From assembly GCF_041321145.1 (NCBI RefSeq), contig NZ_JBGGWA010000001.1, forward strand, positions 620,001 to 684,000: a DNA stretch of 64,000 bases. Reading direction: 5' to 3'. Both the position numbers and the translations under genes were made by a program. Shown in pieces: positions 29,350-38,630 of the stretch (its first letter is position 1; every line of letters starts with the position of its first letter). This DNA comes from Paraburkholderia sp041321145. GTDB taxonomy: Bacteria > Pseudomonadota > Gammaproteobacteria > Burkholderiales > Burkholderiaceae. A model generated the notes under the pieces. The model made no database searches. It was given only the letters and a program-made list of their open reading frames with translations, and was not told the origin of the DNA.

Positions 29350-30174
29350 TCAGGCAAGGTTCCGGATTGAGTTGCTGATCCCGCGTGCGCAATCGATCAC
29401 TGCAGGTGCCAACCGTGTCTCCGCTTCCGCCGGCGTCCACCGGCTCGTCGGCGCGACGACGTGCACCGCGCCGACCGGTCGGCGCTCTCCGTCGAGCACG
29501 GGCGCCGCGATCGTCATATCGCCGATAAACAGTTCCTCGCGGTTCGACGTGTAGCCATTGCGCCGCCCAAGCGCGAGACAGGTCTCGATCTCGTCGAGAT
29601 CCGTGACGGTGTACTGCGTATGCGCGACGCGATCGCTCGCCAGCAGCAGCGCGCGTGACTCGTTTTCCGGAAGCGCTGCCAGATACGCCCGTCCGGAAGC
29701 CGTGCAATACATCGGAATGCGGCTGCCGATCGGCATGTGAATCGGCACGAACTTCGTGCAGACGAACCGTGCCACATAGACCATGTCGACGCCATCGGGC
29801 TCGGTCAGATTGGTCGACTCGCCGGTGACATTGGTGAGTTCGGACAGAAACGGGTTGGCGACGTCGATCAGCGTGTCGGCGGCGAGGTAGTTGAAACCGA
29901 TCTGCATGACACGCGGTGCCAGTTGATAGCGCCTCGTACGCGGATGCTTTCTCACATAGCCGAGCTTCTCCAGCGTGTAGATCATGCGCTGCGCGGAGCT
30001 TTTGGTGATGGATGTGGCTTCCGCGACTTCCGGCAGCGTCATCGACCTGCGCTGTGCGCTGAACGCACGCAGCACCGCGATCCCTTTCTCCAACGACTGG
30101 TTAAACAACGCGTCCGGCGTTTCCTCCAGCTCCGGCGGCCCTTCCGGCTGTGCGCTGAGCGTCTTGCGTGTCAT
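29350..30174 (-). CDS. IclR-family transcriptional regulator
   Basis: A 274-residue regulator. The winged helix (KGIAVLRAFSAQRRSMTLPEV, then SITKSSAQRMIYTLEKLGYV) is followed by an IclR effector domain (MYCTASGRAYLAALPENE, later GDMTIAAPVLDGERRPVGAVHV). The ATG at 30174 is preferred: AGGTG lies six bases upstream, whereas the open frame runs on 138 bases into the promoter. It is divergent from the amino-acid ABC transporter and amine-oxidase genes. The TCGAATATC-type repeats between them are the likely operator. Confidence 0.92.
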   Translation of the reverse strand: MTRKTLSAQPEGPPELEETPDALFNQSLEKGIAVLRAFSAQRRSMTLPEVAEATSITKSSAQRMIYTLEKLGYVRKHPRTRRYQLAPRVMQIGFNYLAADTLIDVANPFLSELTNVTGESTNLTEPDGVDMVYVARFVCTKFVPIHMPIGSRIPMYCTASGRAYLAALPENESRALLLASDRVAHTQYTVTDLDEIETCLALGRRNGYTSNREELFIGDMTIAAPVLDGERRPVGAVHVVAPTSRWTPAEAETRLAPAVIDCARGISNSIRNLA

Positions 30175-30216
30175 GGAATCACCTAATTGCTTTAGCTTGT
30201 CAGCAACTCTAACATA

Positions 30217-30267
30217 TCGAATATCGATACACAAATTTCGTTGTTCGATATTTTTGACTCGAATATC
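30217..30267. promoter_or_regulatory. Candidate IclR operator repeats
   Basis: The 9-mer TCGAATATC appears at 30217-30225 and 30259-30267, and its near reverse complement TTCGATATT at 30244-30252. The last two form an inverted repeat with a six-base spacer. All lie in the 153-base gap between the divergent IclR gene and the ABC transporter, and the rightmost copy is about 60 bases before its start. Confidence 0.55.
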
Positions 30268-30327
30268 ATGGCAAAACTGACGGTTACCGATATTCCGATC
30301 GGCCGTCGCCAACTCGTGGAGAGACTC

Positions 30328-31092
30328 ATGTTCCAGTTCGCCAAACGCTTCGCCGGTGTCGTTGCAACAGGATTGCTGCTTGCCGGTGCGCCGGCCTTAT
30401 CGGTGGCCGCCACCACGTACCAGGTCGGCGCGACGGCCACCGGTGTGCCGTTTACCTTTCTCGATGTGAAAAGCAATTCAATCCAGGGTCTTCTGGTCGA
30501 TGCGATTACCGCGACGGGCAAGGCTGCGGGTTTCGACGTGAACATTGAGCAGACCACGTTTTCCTCACTGATTCCGTCGCTGACCACGAAGAAGATCGAC
30601 ATCATCTCGGCGGCCATGCTGAAGACGGCGGCGCGCGAGAAGATCGTCGATTTCTCCGACACCGTGTACTCCTATGGCGAAGGCCTGATCGTGCGCGCCG
30701 ACGATAAAGGCCATTACACGTCGATGGACGACCTCAAGGGCGAGGTGGTCGGCGCGCAGGTCGGCACCGCGTTTGTCGACGCGTTGAACAAGAAAGGCAT
30801 CTTCAAGGAAGTGCGTACCTACGATTCAGTCGCCGACATCATGCGCGACGTCGCGCTCGGCCGCATCAAGGCGGGCTTCGGCGACCATCCGATTCTGGCG
30901 TATCAGCTTCAGCACAACCCGAATCCGCAATTGCGCCTTGTCAGCGGATATCAACCGTCGGTGAAAGGCCAGGTGTGTTTCGTCGTGCGTAAAGGCGACA
31001 CGGCCACGCTCGAGCAGTTGAATGCCGGCATTAAAAAGATCAAGACCGACGGGACGTTGGCTGAGATCGTCAAGAAGTGGCAGGTGGAATGA
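30328..31092 (+). CDS. ABC transporter substrate-binding protein, polar amino-acid type
   Basis: A 254-residue periplasmic protein of the SBP_bac_3 family. A signal peptide (about residues 1-28, ending in SVAA) precedes a family start TYQVGATATGVPFTFLD and the segments GLLVDAITATGKAAGFDV and IDIISAAMLKTAAREKIVDF. These proteins bind polar amino acids, opines or polyamine-like ligands. ATG 30328 has GGAGA upstream; the open frame extends further but would bury the signal peptide. It is the first gene of an operon with a permease (29 bases on), an ATPase and an FAD oxidoreductase. Confidence 0.92.
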   Translation: MFQFAKRFAGVVATGLLLAGAPALSVAATTYQVGATATGVPFTFLDVKSNSIQGLLVDAITATGKAAGFDVNIEQTTFSSLIPSLTTKKIDIISAAMLKTAAREKIVDFSDTVYSYGEGLIVRADDKGHYTSMDDLKGEVVGAQVGTAFVDALNKKGIFKEVRTYDSVADIMRDVALGRIKAGFGDHPILAYQLQHNPNPQLRLVSGYQPSVKGQVCFVVRKGDTATLEQLNAGIKKIKTDGTLAEIVKKWQVE

Positions 31093-31121
31093 CGTCGGTT
31101 TCGGAATAAGGACTGCCCGCC

Positions 31122-31778
31122 ATGTTCTTCCAGAGCGCCATCGAGTTTCTGCCCATCCTGCTGAAAGGCGCGGTTGTCACGATCGAGATCACCTTCTGCT
31201 CGTTCATTCTGAGCACGGTGCTCGGTCTCGTGCTCGCGCTGATGCGCGTGTCCGACAACCGCGTCGTCTCGCACGCCGCCGCGACTTTTATCAATGTGAT
31301 CCGCGGGCTGCCCATCATCGTTCAGCTGTTCTACATCTATTTTGTGCTGCCCGATCTCGGTGTGCAGTTGTCGGCGTTTCAGGCGGGTTTTATCGGTCTG
31401 GGCGTCGCGTACTCGGTGTATCAGGCAGAGAACTTTCGCGCGGGCATTCAGGCGGTCGATCACGGGCAGATCGAAGCGGCGCAGTCCATTGGCATGCGCG
31501 GCGTGATGATCATGCGGCGTGTGGTCTTGCCGCAGGCATTCCGGATCGCGCTGCCGCCGTACGGCAATACGCTTGTGATGATGCTCAAGGACTCTTCGCT
31601 TGCCTCGACGATCACGGTTGCCGAAATGACGCGCGCGGGACAACTCATTGCGTCGTCGACGTTTCAGAACATGACGGTATTCACGCTGGTCGCGCTGCTT
31701 TACCTCGGACTCAGCCTGCCGCTCGTCTATGGCTTGCGGCGGCTCGAACGCCGCCTCGGCTTGAAGGGAAAACGATGA
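31122..31778 (+). CDS. ABC transporter permease, His/Glu/Gln/Arg family
   Basis: A 218-residue inner-membrane permease with about five helices. The EAA-loop region reads EAAQSIGMRGVMIMRRVVLPQA, which contacts the ATPase; NVIRGLPIIVQLFYIYF is also typical of the HisM/GlnP family. Only one permease is encoded, so it likely forms a homodimer. Its stop overlaps the ATPase start (ATGA). Confidence 0.92.
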   Translation: MFFQSAIEFLPILLKGAVVTIEITFCSFILSTVLGLVLALMRVSDNRVVSHAAATFINVIRGLPIIVQLFYIYFVLPDLGVQLSAFQAGFIGLGVAYSVYQAENFRAGIQAVDHGQIEAAQSIGMRGVMIMRRVVLPQAFRIALPPYGNTLVMMLKDSSLASTITVAEMTRAGQLIASSTFQNMTVFTLVALLYLGLSLPLVYGLRRLERRLGLKGKR

Positions 31779-32533
31779 TCAAGGTCGACTCGATTCACAA
31801 GCGCTTTCACGATCAGCACGTGCTGAAGGGCGTCAGTCTGAACGTCGAACGCGGCCAGGTCGTGTGTCTGATCGGTCCGTCGGGATCGGGCAAATCGACG
31901 CTGCTTCGATGCATCAACGGACTGGAACGGCATGACGCCGGCACGATCACCGTCGAAGGCAGCCCCGTCGACGCGAAGTCGAAGCATATCCACGAATTGC
32001 GCGCGCAGGTCGGCATGGTGTTCCAGCGTTTCAATCTGTTTCCGCATCGAACCGCGCTGGAAAACGTGTTCGAGGGGCCTCTGTTCGTCAAGAAGGAAGT
32101 GCGTGCGCAGGCACGTGAGCGGGCGCGGCGTCTGCTCGACAAAGTCGGCCTCGCGCATCGAATGGACGCGTACCCGGCCGAGCTGTCGGGCGGACAGCAG
32201 CAGCGGGTGGCGATTGCACGCGCACTGGCGATGGAACCGAAAGCGATCCTCTTCGACGAGCCCACCTCGGCACTCGACCCGGAACTGGTCGGCGAAGTGC
32301 TCGGCGTCATGCGCCAGCTTGCCGACGACGGCATGACAATGATCGTCGTGACACATGAAATGAGTTTTGCGCGCGAAGTGGCCGACCGGGTGTGCTTTCT
32401 TCATGACGGCGCGATCCACGAGGAAGGGACCGCGGCCGATCTGTTCGAACGTCCGCGCAATCCTCGCACACGCGAGTTTCTCGGCAAGATGCCGACGCTT
32501 ACCGAAGCCCCCCGGATTTCAATACCATCATGA
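31775..32533 (+). CDS. ABC transporter ATP-binding protein, polar amino-acid type
   Basis: A 252-residue ATPase with Walker A GPSGSGKST (residues 34-42), the Q-loop in MVFQRFNLFPH, signature LSGGQQQRVAIARALA and Walker B AILFDEPTSALD. It powers the transporter formed with the upstream permease and binding protein. The start overlaps the permease stop by four bases and the stop overlaps the next gene in the same way, so four proteins are translationally coupled. Confidence 0.95.
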   Translation: MIKVDSIHKRFHDQHVLKGVSLNVERGQVVCLIGPSGSGKSTLLRCINGLERHDAGTITVEGSPVDAKSKHIHELRAQVGMVFQRFNLFPHRTALENVFEGPLFVKKEVRAQARERARRLLDKVGLAHRMDAYPAELSGGQQQRVAIARALAMEPKAILFDEPTSALDPELVGEVLGVMRQLADDGMTMIVVTHEMSFAREVADRVCFLHDGAIHEEGTAADLFERPRNPRTREFLGKMPTLTEAPRISIPS

Positions 32534-33822
32534 GCCTGGTTGAAGTTGCAAAACCATTGCCTCCGTCACTCTGGGCGGCCACGGCGGAACCCGCCATGGA
32601 TACGCCGCCGCTCGACGGCTCGGTGACGGTGGACGTCGCGATCGTCGGCGCAGGTTACACAGGTTTGTCGACGGCTTTGCATTTGGCGGAACAGGGCCTA
32701 AGGGTTTGCGTGATCGACGCCAATGAGCCCGGTTGGGGAGCATCCGGGCGCAATGGCGGTCAGGTGATTCCCGGTCTGAAATATGATCCCGACGAACTCA
32801 TCCGGCGCTATGGTCCATGCGATGGCGAGGCAATCGTACGAATGGCGGGCGGTGCGGCGGATGCCGTTTTCGATCTGATCGAGCGCCACGGCATTCAGTG
32901 CCATGCGACGCGCGCCGGCTGGATTCAGCCGACCCATTCGAGTAAATTGCTCGACACGCTTCACGCCCGGGCGCGGCAGTGGGATTTGCGCGGTGCGCCG
33001 GTCGAACTGCTCGATCGTGCACAGATATCGAAGCGGCTCGGCACGGACGCATTCGTTGGGGGCTGGGTCGACCGGCGCGCGGGCAGCGTGCATCCGTTGA
33101 GTTACGCACGCGGCCTCGCGCGCGCGGCGCGAACCGCGGGCGTGGCGATTCACAGCGGAACTCGTGCCGCCAGCGTCGAGCGCGGCCCGCAAGGGTGGCG
33201 GATTCGCACGGCGCACGGTTCGCTCATCGACTCGAAACAGGTTCTGCTGGCAACCAACGGCTATACCGATGGCTTATGGCCGCGCCTCGCCCAATCGGTG
33301 ATCGCGGCGAACAGCTTCATCGTCGCGACCAAGCCGCTGCCCGGCGACGTCGGCGCAACGATTCTGCCCGGCGGCGAAGTGGCTTCCGATTCGCGGCGCC
33401 TGCTGCTGTATTTCCGCAAGGATGCGCGTGGGCGTCTGCTGATGGGCGGCCGCGGACCCTTTCGCGAGCCGCGCAGCGCCGCGGATTGGGCGCACCTCGA
33501 GCGGGCCGCCCAGTTGATGTTTCCACAATTGAAGGACGTCGAGTACGAATACCGTTGGGCGGGCCGCATCGCCATTACGCGAAATTTTTTGCCGCACGTG
33601 CATTTGCCGGCAGAAGGCATGACGATCGCGCTCGGCTACAACGGACGCGGCATTGCCATGGCGACGACTTTAGGAAAGCATCTGGCTGCTTTGATCGGCG
33701 GCACGACACGCGGCTTACCGCTTCCGCCGACCTCGATCGAGCCGGTGCCGTTCCACGCCTTGCAGCGGTTCTATATCAGTGCAGGCGTGGCGTGGTATGG
33801 ACTGCTCGATGCGTTGTCCTGA
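32530..33822 (+). CDS. FAD-dependent amine oxidase/oxidoreductase, DAO family (PuuB-like)
   Basis: A 430-residue flavoprotein of the D-amino-acid-oxidase fold. The dinucleotide motif VDVAIVGAGYTGLSTALHLAE (about residues 36-56) is followed by GWGASGRNGGQV, the pattern of gamma-glutamylputrescine oxidases and related amine oxidases. A C-terminal GYNGRGIAMATTLGKHLA closes the FAD site. It is translationally coupled to the ABC ATPase (ATGA overlap), which suggests that the imported amine or amino acid is oxidised by this enzyme. The exact substrate is not shown. Confidence 0.9.
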   Translation: MSLVEVAKPLPPSLWAATAEPAMDTPPLDGSVTVDVAIVGAGYTGLSTALHLAEQGLRVCVIDANEPGWGASGRNGGQVIPGLKYDPDELIRRYGPCDGEAIVRMAGGAADAVFDLIERHGIQCHATRAGWIQPTHSSKLLDTLHARARQWDLRGAPVELLDRAQISKRLGTDAFVGGWVDRRAGSVHPLSYARGLARAARTAGVAIHSGTRAASVERGPQGWRIRTAHGSLIDSKQVLLATNGYTDGLWPRLAQSVIAANSFIVATKPLPGDVGATILPGGEVASDSRRLLLYFRKDARGRLLMGGRGPFREPRSAADWAHLERAAQLMFPQLKDVEYEYRWAGRIAITRNFLPHVHLPAEGMTIALGYNGRGIAMATTLGKHLAALIGGTTRGLPLPPTSIEPVPFHALQRFYISAGVAWYGLLDALS

Positions 33823-33869
33823 ACACACGTTGAAGACGTAGGAACCGGACAAGGAACCTGTCGTAAACA

Positions 33870-34547
33870 TCACACGCTACGATCAACGGCATCGTCTCGC
33901 CCTGCAGACGTGCGCCATTGAACGCTCAGCAGATGCTCGCGCATGGACCGGGCCGCTGATTCGCCATCGCGGGCTTTCATTGCGCTGACGATAGCCTGAT
34001 GCTGCTGGGCGAAGTATTGCCGCGTCTCCTGGGCAGAGGTCTTCTCACGCACGTCCGGTTTGACCCGCATGCCATTGATCACTTCCATCAGCGCGATGAG
34101 CGCCGGATTACGCGTGGCTTGTCCGATCAGCAAATGAAATCGATGATCCCATTGCTGCCACTCTTCATCATTTTTGGCCGCAGCGTTCTTCCGAGCGCAT
34201 TTTTCGAGTTCGAGCAAGTCGTCCCGGCTTGCTTTGGTTGCAGCAAGCTCTGCGAGTGCCGGTTCGAATAGCAGGCGCATTTCTGCAATGTCGGCCGGAC
34301 TGGCGCCAGCACGAAGTCCACGCAGGGTCGGGGCAAACTTCAGCGGTCGCGCACCCAGATACGTGCCGCGGCCGACCCCCCGCCATACCTGGCCGGACGC
34401 CTCCAGTGAGGCGAGCGCCGAGCGCAGTTCCCTTCGACTGACGCCCAGGTCGTCGGCGAGCTTTCTTTCGGGCGGTAGCGCGTCGCCGTCCCTCAGTTGA
34501 TGGTCGGCAATATATTCCCGCAGTCTGTCTAGCGTTCTTTTTTCCAT
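33870..34547 (-). CDS. GntR-family regulator, FadR (FCD) subfamily
   Basis: A 225-residue regulator with an N-terminal winged helix (GDALPPERKLADDLGVSRRELRSALASLEASGQVWRGVGRGTYL, about residues 22-64) and an FCD effector domain (MRLLFEPALAELAATKA; HRFHLLIGQA). ATG 34547 has AAAGGA upstream. It is divergent from the gamma-glutamyltransferase gene and convergent with the oxidase gene. A perfect TGGTAT-N5-ATACCA palindrome lies 24 bases upstream of its start. Confidence 0.9.
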   Translation of the reverse strand: MEKRTLDRLREYIADHQLRDGDALPPERKLADDLGVSRRELRSALASLEASGQVWRGVGRGTYLGARPLKFAPTLRGLRAGASPADIAEMRLLFEPALAELAATKASRDDLLELEKCARKNAAAKNDEEWQQWDHRFHLLIGQATRNPALIALMEVINGMRVKPDVREKTSAQETRQYFAQQHQAIVSAMKARDGESAARSMREHLLSVQWRTSAGRDDAVDRSV

Positions 34548-34570
34548 TTTCCTTTCGAACCAATGAACAT

Positions 34571-34587
34571 TGGTATCAAACATACCA
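34571..34587. promoter_or_regulatory. FadR-type operator TGGTAT-N5-ATACCA
   Basis: A perfect palindrome lies between the divergent GntR/FCD regulator and the gamma-glutamyltransferase gene. The TGGT/ACCA arms match the known FadR-family half-sites. A related stretch CCAGNATCATTCG occurs at 34585-34597 and again at 34632-34644, giving a second possible contact. Confidence 0.7.
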
Positions 34588-34776
34588 GAATCATTCGAGC
34601 TGTCACATCATCGTCGATGGATTTTTGATCCAGTATCATTCGGAAAATGTCGGGTTAACACCGGGTGAAGCCTGTCGCCGTTATCCGTACCCTGTTACGT
34701 TGCGTTGTTTGTACCTTTGTCCGTTGGTTCAGTTGCTGGTTGCCAGCCGTTACAGCCGTTACTCAAGGAGTCGTGC

Positions 34777-36561
34777 ATGTCGTTTACAACCCGCCCGGAA
34801 CTGATCGGCACATTCGGCATGGTGGCGTCGACGCACTGGCTGGCCAGCGCGTCAGCGATGGCCGTTCTGGAGAAAGGCGGGAATGCATTCGATGCGGCAG
34901 CTGCAGCCGGTTTTGTTCTGCAGATCGTTGAACCGCATCTGAATGGTCCGGGCGGCGAACTGCCGGTCGTGTTCTACAGCGCGCGTGAAGACCGTGTGCG
35001 CGTGCTGTGCGGTCAGGGCGTAACGCCGGCGGCCATGACGATCGCGCGCATGCGCGAGCTAGGGCTGGAAGTCGTTCCGGGTACAGGCTTGTTGCCCGCC
35101 GTGGTGCCTGGCGCGTTCGGCGCCTGGATGGTCATGCTGCGCGACTATGGCCAACTGCCGCTCGAGGACGTGTTGAGCTACGCGATCGGCTATGCGGAAA
35201 ACGGCTATCCGGTACTCCCGCGAATGACGTCGTCAATCCTGGCAATCAAGGATTTCTTCCAGACTGAATGGCCCACTTCGGCTGAGCAATGGCTGCGCAA
35301 TGGCGACGCGCCGATGCCGAACCAGCTGTTTGCGAATCCGGCGATTGCGCACTCGTACAAACGCATCCTGCAAGAAGCGAATACACGCAGTGACCGTGCC
35401 GAGCAGTGCGAACGCGCCCGCGAAGCCTTTTATCGAGGATTCGTGGCCGACGCCATCGACCAGTATTTTCGCTCGACGCCGGTTCTCGACACCTCCGGTC
35501 AGCGTAACCGTGGCCTGCTCAATGCGGACGATCTTGCGCGCTGGGAGCCGTCCTACGAAGACCCTGTCTCTTACGACTATGAAGGCTTCCGCGTTCACAA
35601 GACGGGTCCATGGGGGCAGGGGCCGATGTTCCTGCAGCAGCTCGCGCTGCTCAAAGGCTTCGATCTTGCGGCCATGGACCCGATGGGGCCGGATTTCGTC
35701 CACACGATAATCGAATGCTCGAAGCTCGCATTCGCCGATCGCGAGGTGTTTTACGGCGACCCCACGTTCGCGCAGGTGCCCATGGATGTCCTGCTGAGCG
35801 ACGCCTATAACAACGAACGCCGTCGACTGATCGATCCCGGCCGCGCGTCGTTCGAATTCCGGCCCGGCATGCTGGACGACAGCGAGCGGCGCGCCGAACT
35901 AATCATGGCCAATGCGGGAAAGCAACAGTCCGGCGGCTTCGGCCAGGGCGAGCCGACATTTGCCCCTCTGCCTGAGCTGCGCGGCGATACGGTTCATCTC
36001 GACGTCGTGGATCGCTGGGGCAATATGGTGTCGGCGACGCCATCGGGCGGCTGGCTGCAGGCGTCGCCCGTCGTACCCGGTCTCGGGTTCAACGTGACCA
36101 CGCGCGCGCAGATGTTCTGGATGGAGGAGGGCCTGCCGTCGTCGCTCGGCCCGGGACGCCGCCCCCGCACGACGCTGTCGCCAACGCTCGTCACCCGCGA
36201 AGGCAAACCCTACGCGGCCTTCGGCACGCCAGGCGGCGACCAGCAGGATCAGTGGTCGATGCAGCTGTTTCTCAGACACGTGCACGCCGGCATGAACTTC
36301 CAGGCTGCCGCGGAAGCACCGTCGTTCCAGACGGCTCACTTTCCCGGCTCGTTTTACCCACGCGCGATGCAGCTCGGCAAGATGTCCGCCGAGTCCCGCT
36401 TTCCGGAACAGACGCTTGCCGAATTACGTGCGCGTGGCCACGACCTGACCGTGGCTGAACCCTGGTCGTTGGGCCGCGTCTGCGCAGTGGGGATCAGAAA
36501 TGGACTGATGCGTGGCGCGGCAACACCGCGCCAGATGCAGGCCTACGCTGTCGGGCGATAA
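34777..36561 (+). CDS. Gamma-glutamyltransferase family protein
   Basis: A 594-residue Ntn-hydrolase precursor that would self-cleave before T405 in GDTVHLDVVD; this threonine becomes the N-terminal nucleophile of the small subunit. The large-subunit family features are NAFDAAAAAGFVLQIVEPHLNGPGGE and PLEDVLSYAI; the small subunit has RRPRTTLSPTLV and the GGD segment. No signal peptide is obvious from ATG 34777, which has AAGGAG upstream, so a cytoplasmic or atypical location is possible. It leads a probable four-gene operon with MFS, GAF and MFS genes. A role in cleaving imported gamma-glutamyl compounds or a cephalosporin-acylase-like amide is inferred. Confidence 0.9.
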   Translation: MSFTTRPELIGTFGMVASTHWLASASAMAVLEKGGNAFDAAAAAGFVLQIVEPHLNGPGGELPVVFYSAREDRVRVLCGQGVTPAAMTIARMRELGLEVVPGTGLLPAVVPGAFGAWMVMLRDYGQLPLEDVLSYAIGYAENGYPVLPRMTSSILAIKDFFQTEWPTSAEQWLRNGDAPMPNQLFANPAIAHSYKRILQEANTRSDRAEQCERAREAFYRGFVADAIDQYFRSTPVLDTSGQRNRGLLNADDLARWEPSYEDPVSYDYEGFRVHKTGPWGQGPMFLQQLALLKGFDLAAMDPMGPDFVHTIIECSKLAFADREVFYGDPTFAQVPMDVLLSDAYNNERRRLIDPGRASFEFRPGMLDDSERRAELIMANAGKQQSGGFGQGEPTFAPLPELRGDTVHLDVVDRWGNMVSATPSGGWLQASPVVPGLGFNVTTRAQMFWMEEGLPSSLGPGRRPRTTLSPTLVTREGKPYAAFGTPGGDQQDQWSMQLFLRHVHAGMNFQAAAEAPSFQTAHFPGSFYPRAMQLGKMSAESRFPEQTLAELRARGHDLTVAEPWSLGRVCAVGIRNGLMRGAATPRQMQAYAVGR

Positions 36562-36609
36562 GTTTCGCGTCCTAAAGATCGCATCCGTTTCCTTCGGGGA
36601 GAAAACGCC

Positions 36610-38031
36610 GTGTCCGCTGTCGCTGCCCGTCTTGAGAGATTGCCCCTGTCGGGCTTTCATCGCAAACTTCTGCTCATCGGTGGGCTGGGGTATCTGTTCG
36701 ATGGACTCGATTCATCGTCACTTGCGTTCCTGCTGCCGGTTGTGAGCAAGCTTTGGCATCTGACGAGTGCCGAGAGTGGCCTCGTCGCGAGCAGTACCTA
36801 TATCGGATACTTCTTCGGGGCCTTCCTCTCGGGTGTGCTTGCCGATGTCATCGGCCGCCGTCGCATCATGATGACGGCGCTTGCAATCTACTGCGCCGCG
36901 TCGCTCGCAAGCGCCACCGCCACTGACTGGCACACGTTTTTCGCGTTGCGCATTGTCGCGGGCTTTGGCTCAGGCGCGGAGACTGTGGTGATCGCCCCCT
37001 TTCTGGCCGAGTTCGTGCCCCGGCGTTACCGGGGCATCTTCTGCGGCGCGCTGGTCGGCTTCATGTCGTTCGGCTATCTGGGTTCGTCGATTCTCGGCTT
37101 CACCGTGGTGCGCAACTTTGCCGATGGCTGGCGATATCTGGCCGTGGTGACTTCGTTGCCGGTCGTCATGCTGCTCTGGTGGCGCAGGACGCTCCCCGAG
37201 TCGCCGCGCTGGCTGGAAAGCCGGGGTCGAACTGCCGAAGCGAACCGTATCGTGAGTGAAATCGAGTCATGGTTTTCCGCGCGGGGAATCCATCTGGCGC
37301 CGACTACCTCCGTCGGCGAGATTCCACTATCGGCGCCCGCAGGCGCAAAAAACGCAAGCGCATTGCAAAACGTGCTGACGCTGTGGTCGCCGCGACTCGC
37401 GCGCACGACCGCGGTGAGCTGGCTGATGTGGTTTTCGGTCGCGTTTGCGTATTACTCGTTCTTCTCATGGATTCCGAGTCTGCTCCTCAAGGAGGGACTC
37501 ACCATGACGAAAAGCTTCGGCTATTCCATCGCGATCTATGGGGCGCAGATTCCGGGCTATTTCTCGGCGGCATGGCTCAATGAACGGATCGGTCGAAAGG
37601 GCGTGGTGGCGTCCTACATGCTGCTGGGCGGGATTGCGGCGATCACGCTCGCGTTTTCTCACACCGGCATCCAGATCATGGTCGCCGGCATGGCCTTGTC
37701 GTTTTTCATGAATGGCGCGTTCGCGGGAGTCTATGCGTACACCCCCGAGGTCTTTCCCACCGCGGTGCGTGCAACCGGTACCGGATCGTCTTCGTCGTTT
37801 GGCCGAATTGGCTCGGTGAGCGCCCCCATCCTGGTCGGCCTCGTCTATCCCACGCTCGGTTTCCTGGGCGTGTTCGCAATGACCACGACTGTCCTGCTGA
37901 TCGGGGCGTGCATGGTCTTCTTCCTGGGAATCGAAACCCGCAACCGCTCGCTCGAAGACATCGAGGTGGACGGCGCCCGCCAGGCGCTGGACGTTCGTGG
38001 CCCACTCAATTCCACCGAAATGCACGGCTGA
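36610..38031 (+). CDS. MFS transporter (sugar-acid/aromatic-acid symporter type)
   Basis: A 473-residue, 12-helix carrier. The motif-A loop GVLADVIGRRRIMMTALAIY after helix 2, RFRIVAGFG-like segment FALRIVAGFGSGAETVV and RRTLPESPRWLESRGR in the central loop match the sugar porter/metabolite-H+ symporter families. The GTG at 36610 is the start, with GGGGAG eight bases upstream. It follows the GGT gene by 48 bases and precedes the GAF gene by 31 bases. Confidence 0.88.
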   Translation: MSAVAARLERLPLSGFHRKLLLIGGLGYLFDGLDSSSLAFLLPVVSKLWHLTSAESGLVASSTYIGYFFGAFLSGVLADVIGRRRIMMTALAIYCAASLASATATDWHTFFALRIVAGFGSGAETVVIAPFLAEFVPRRYRGIFCGALVGFMSFGYLGSSILGFTVVRNFADGWRYLAVVTSLPVVMLLWWRRTLPESPRWLESRGRTAEANRIVSEIESWFSARGIHLAPTTSVGEIPLSAPAGAKNASALQNVLTLWSPRLARTTAVSWLMWFSVAFAYYSFFSWIPSLLLKEGLTMTKSFGYSIAIYGAQIPGYFSAAWLNERIGRKGVVASYMLLGGIAAITLAFSHTGIQIMVAGMALSFFMNGAFAGVYAYTPEVFPTAVRATGTGSSSSFGRIGSVSAPILVGLVYPTLGFLGVFAMTTTVLLIGACMVFFLGIETRNRSLEDIEVDGARQALDVRGPLNSTEMHG

Positions 38032-38062
38032 TCCGTCGTTTCTCAACTTTTTCACATAGACC

Positions 38063-38617
38063 ATGCAAGGCAACCGGATCGAGCCTACGCCGCCAGATCA
38101 GCAAACGCTGGAATTGTCAGACCTTGAACGTCTCGCCATGGCCATGCGGGTGAAGGATCAGCCTGCGGAGATTTTCCGGGAAGTGCATGCGGTAGCGGCA
38201 AGCACGATAGGGCTCACGTTGTTCACGATCATGTCCTACGACGCACAACGTCACGAGGTTGAACGCGTTTATACCAACATGCCCGACGTCTATCCGCTTG
38301 GTGGACGTAAGCAGAAGCGTGGCACAGCATGGGCCGAACAGATATTGCAGGACTTCAAGCCGTTCCGGGCAGAAACGCCACAAGGCATCCGTGAGGCGTT
38401 TGCCGATCACGCAGTGATGACCGGCATGGGCCTGGGATCGATCCTGAACATCCCGATCGTGTATGACGGCGTATGCGTTGGCACGATGAACCTGACTCAT
38501 ATAGAAGGTTGGTACACGCGCAGACATGAGGAAATGGGCCTGTTGATCGGCTGTTTTCTTGCGCCCGCTCTGCTCAAGCGGTATCCGACATCCTCCGACG
38601 GCTTTACGCATCTCTGA
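38063..38617 (+). CDS. GAF domain protein of unknown ligand
   Basis: A 184-residue protein that consists of a single GAF domain: helix AEIFREVHAVAASTIGLTLFTIMSY, then RKQKRGTAWAEQILQDFKPF, and core strand GLGSILNIPIVYDGVCVGTMNLTH. There is no attached kinase, cyclase or DNA-binding domain. Stand-alone GAF proteins between transporter genes may sense or bind a substrate of the pathway. It lies within the operon led by GGT, 31 bases after one MFS gene and 13 bases before the next. Confidence 0.85.
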   Translation: MQGNRIEPTPPDQQTLELSDLERLAMAMRVKDQPAEIFREVHAVAASTIGLTLFTIMSYDAQRHEVERVYTNMPDVYPLGGRKQKRGTAWAEQILQDFKPFRAETPQGIREAFADHAVMTGMGLGSILNIPIVYDGVCVGTMNLTHIEGWYTRRHEEMGLLIGCFLAPALLKRYPTSSDGFTHL

Positions 38618-38630
38618 CATCACTACGACT

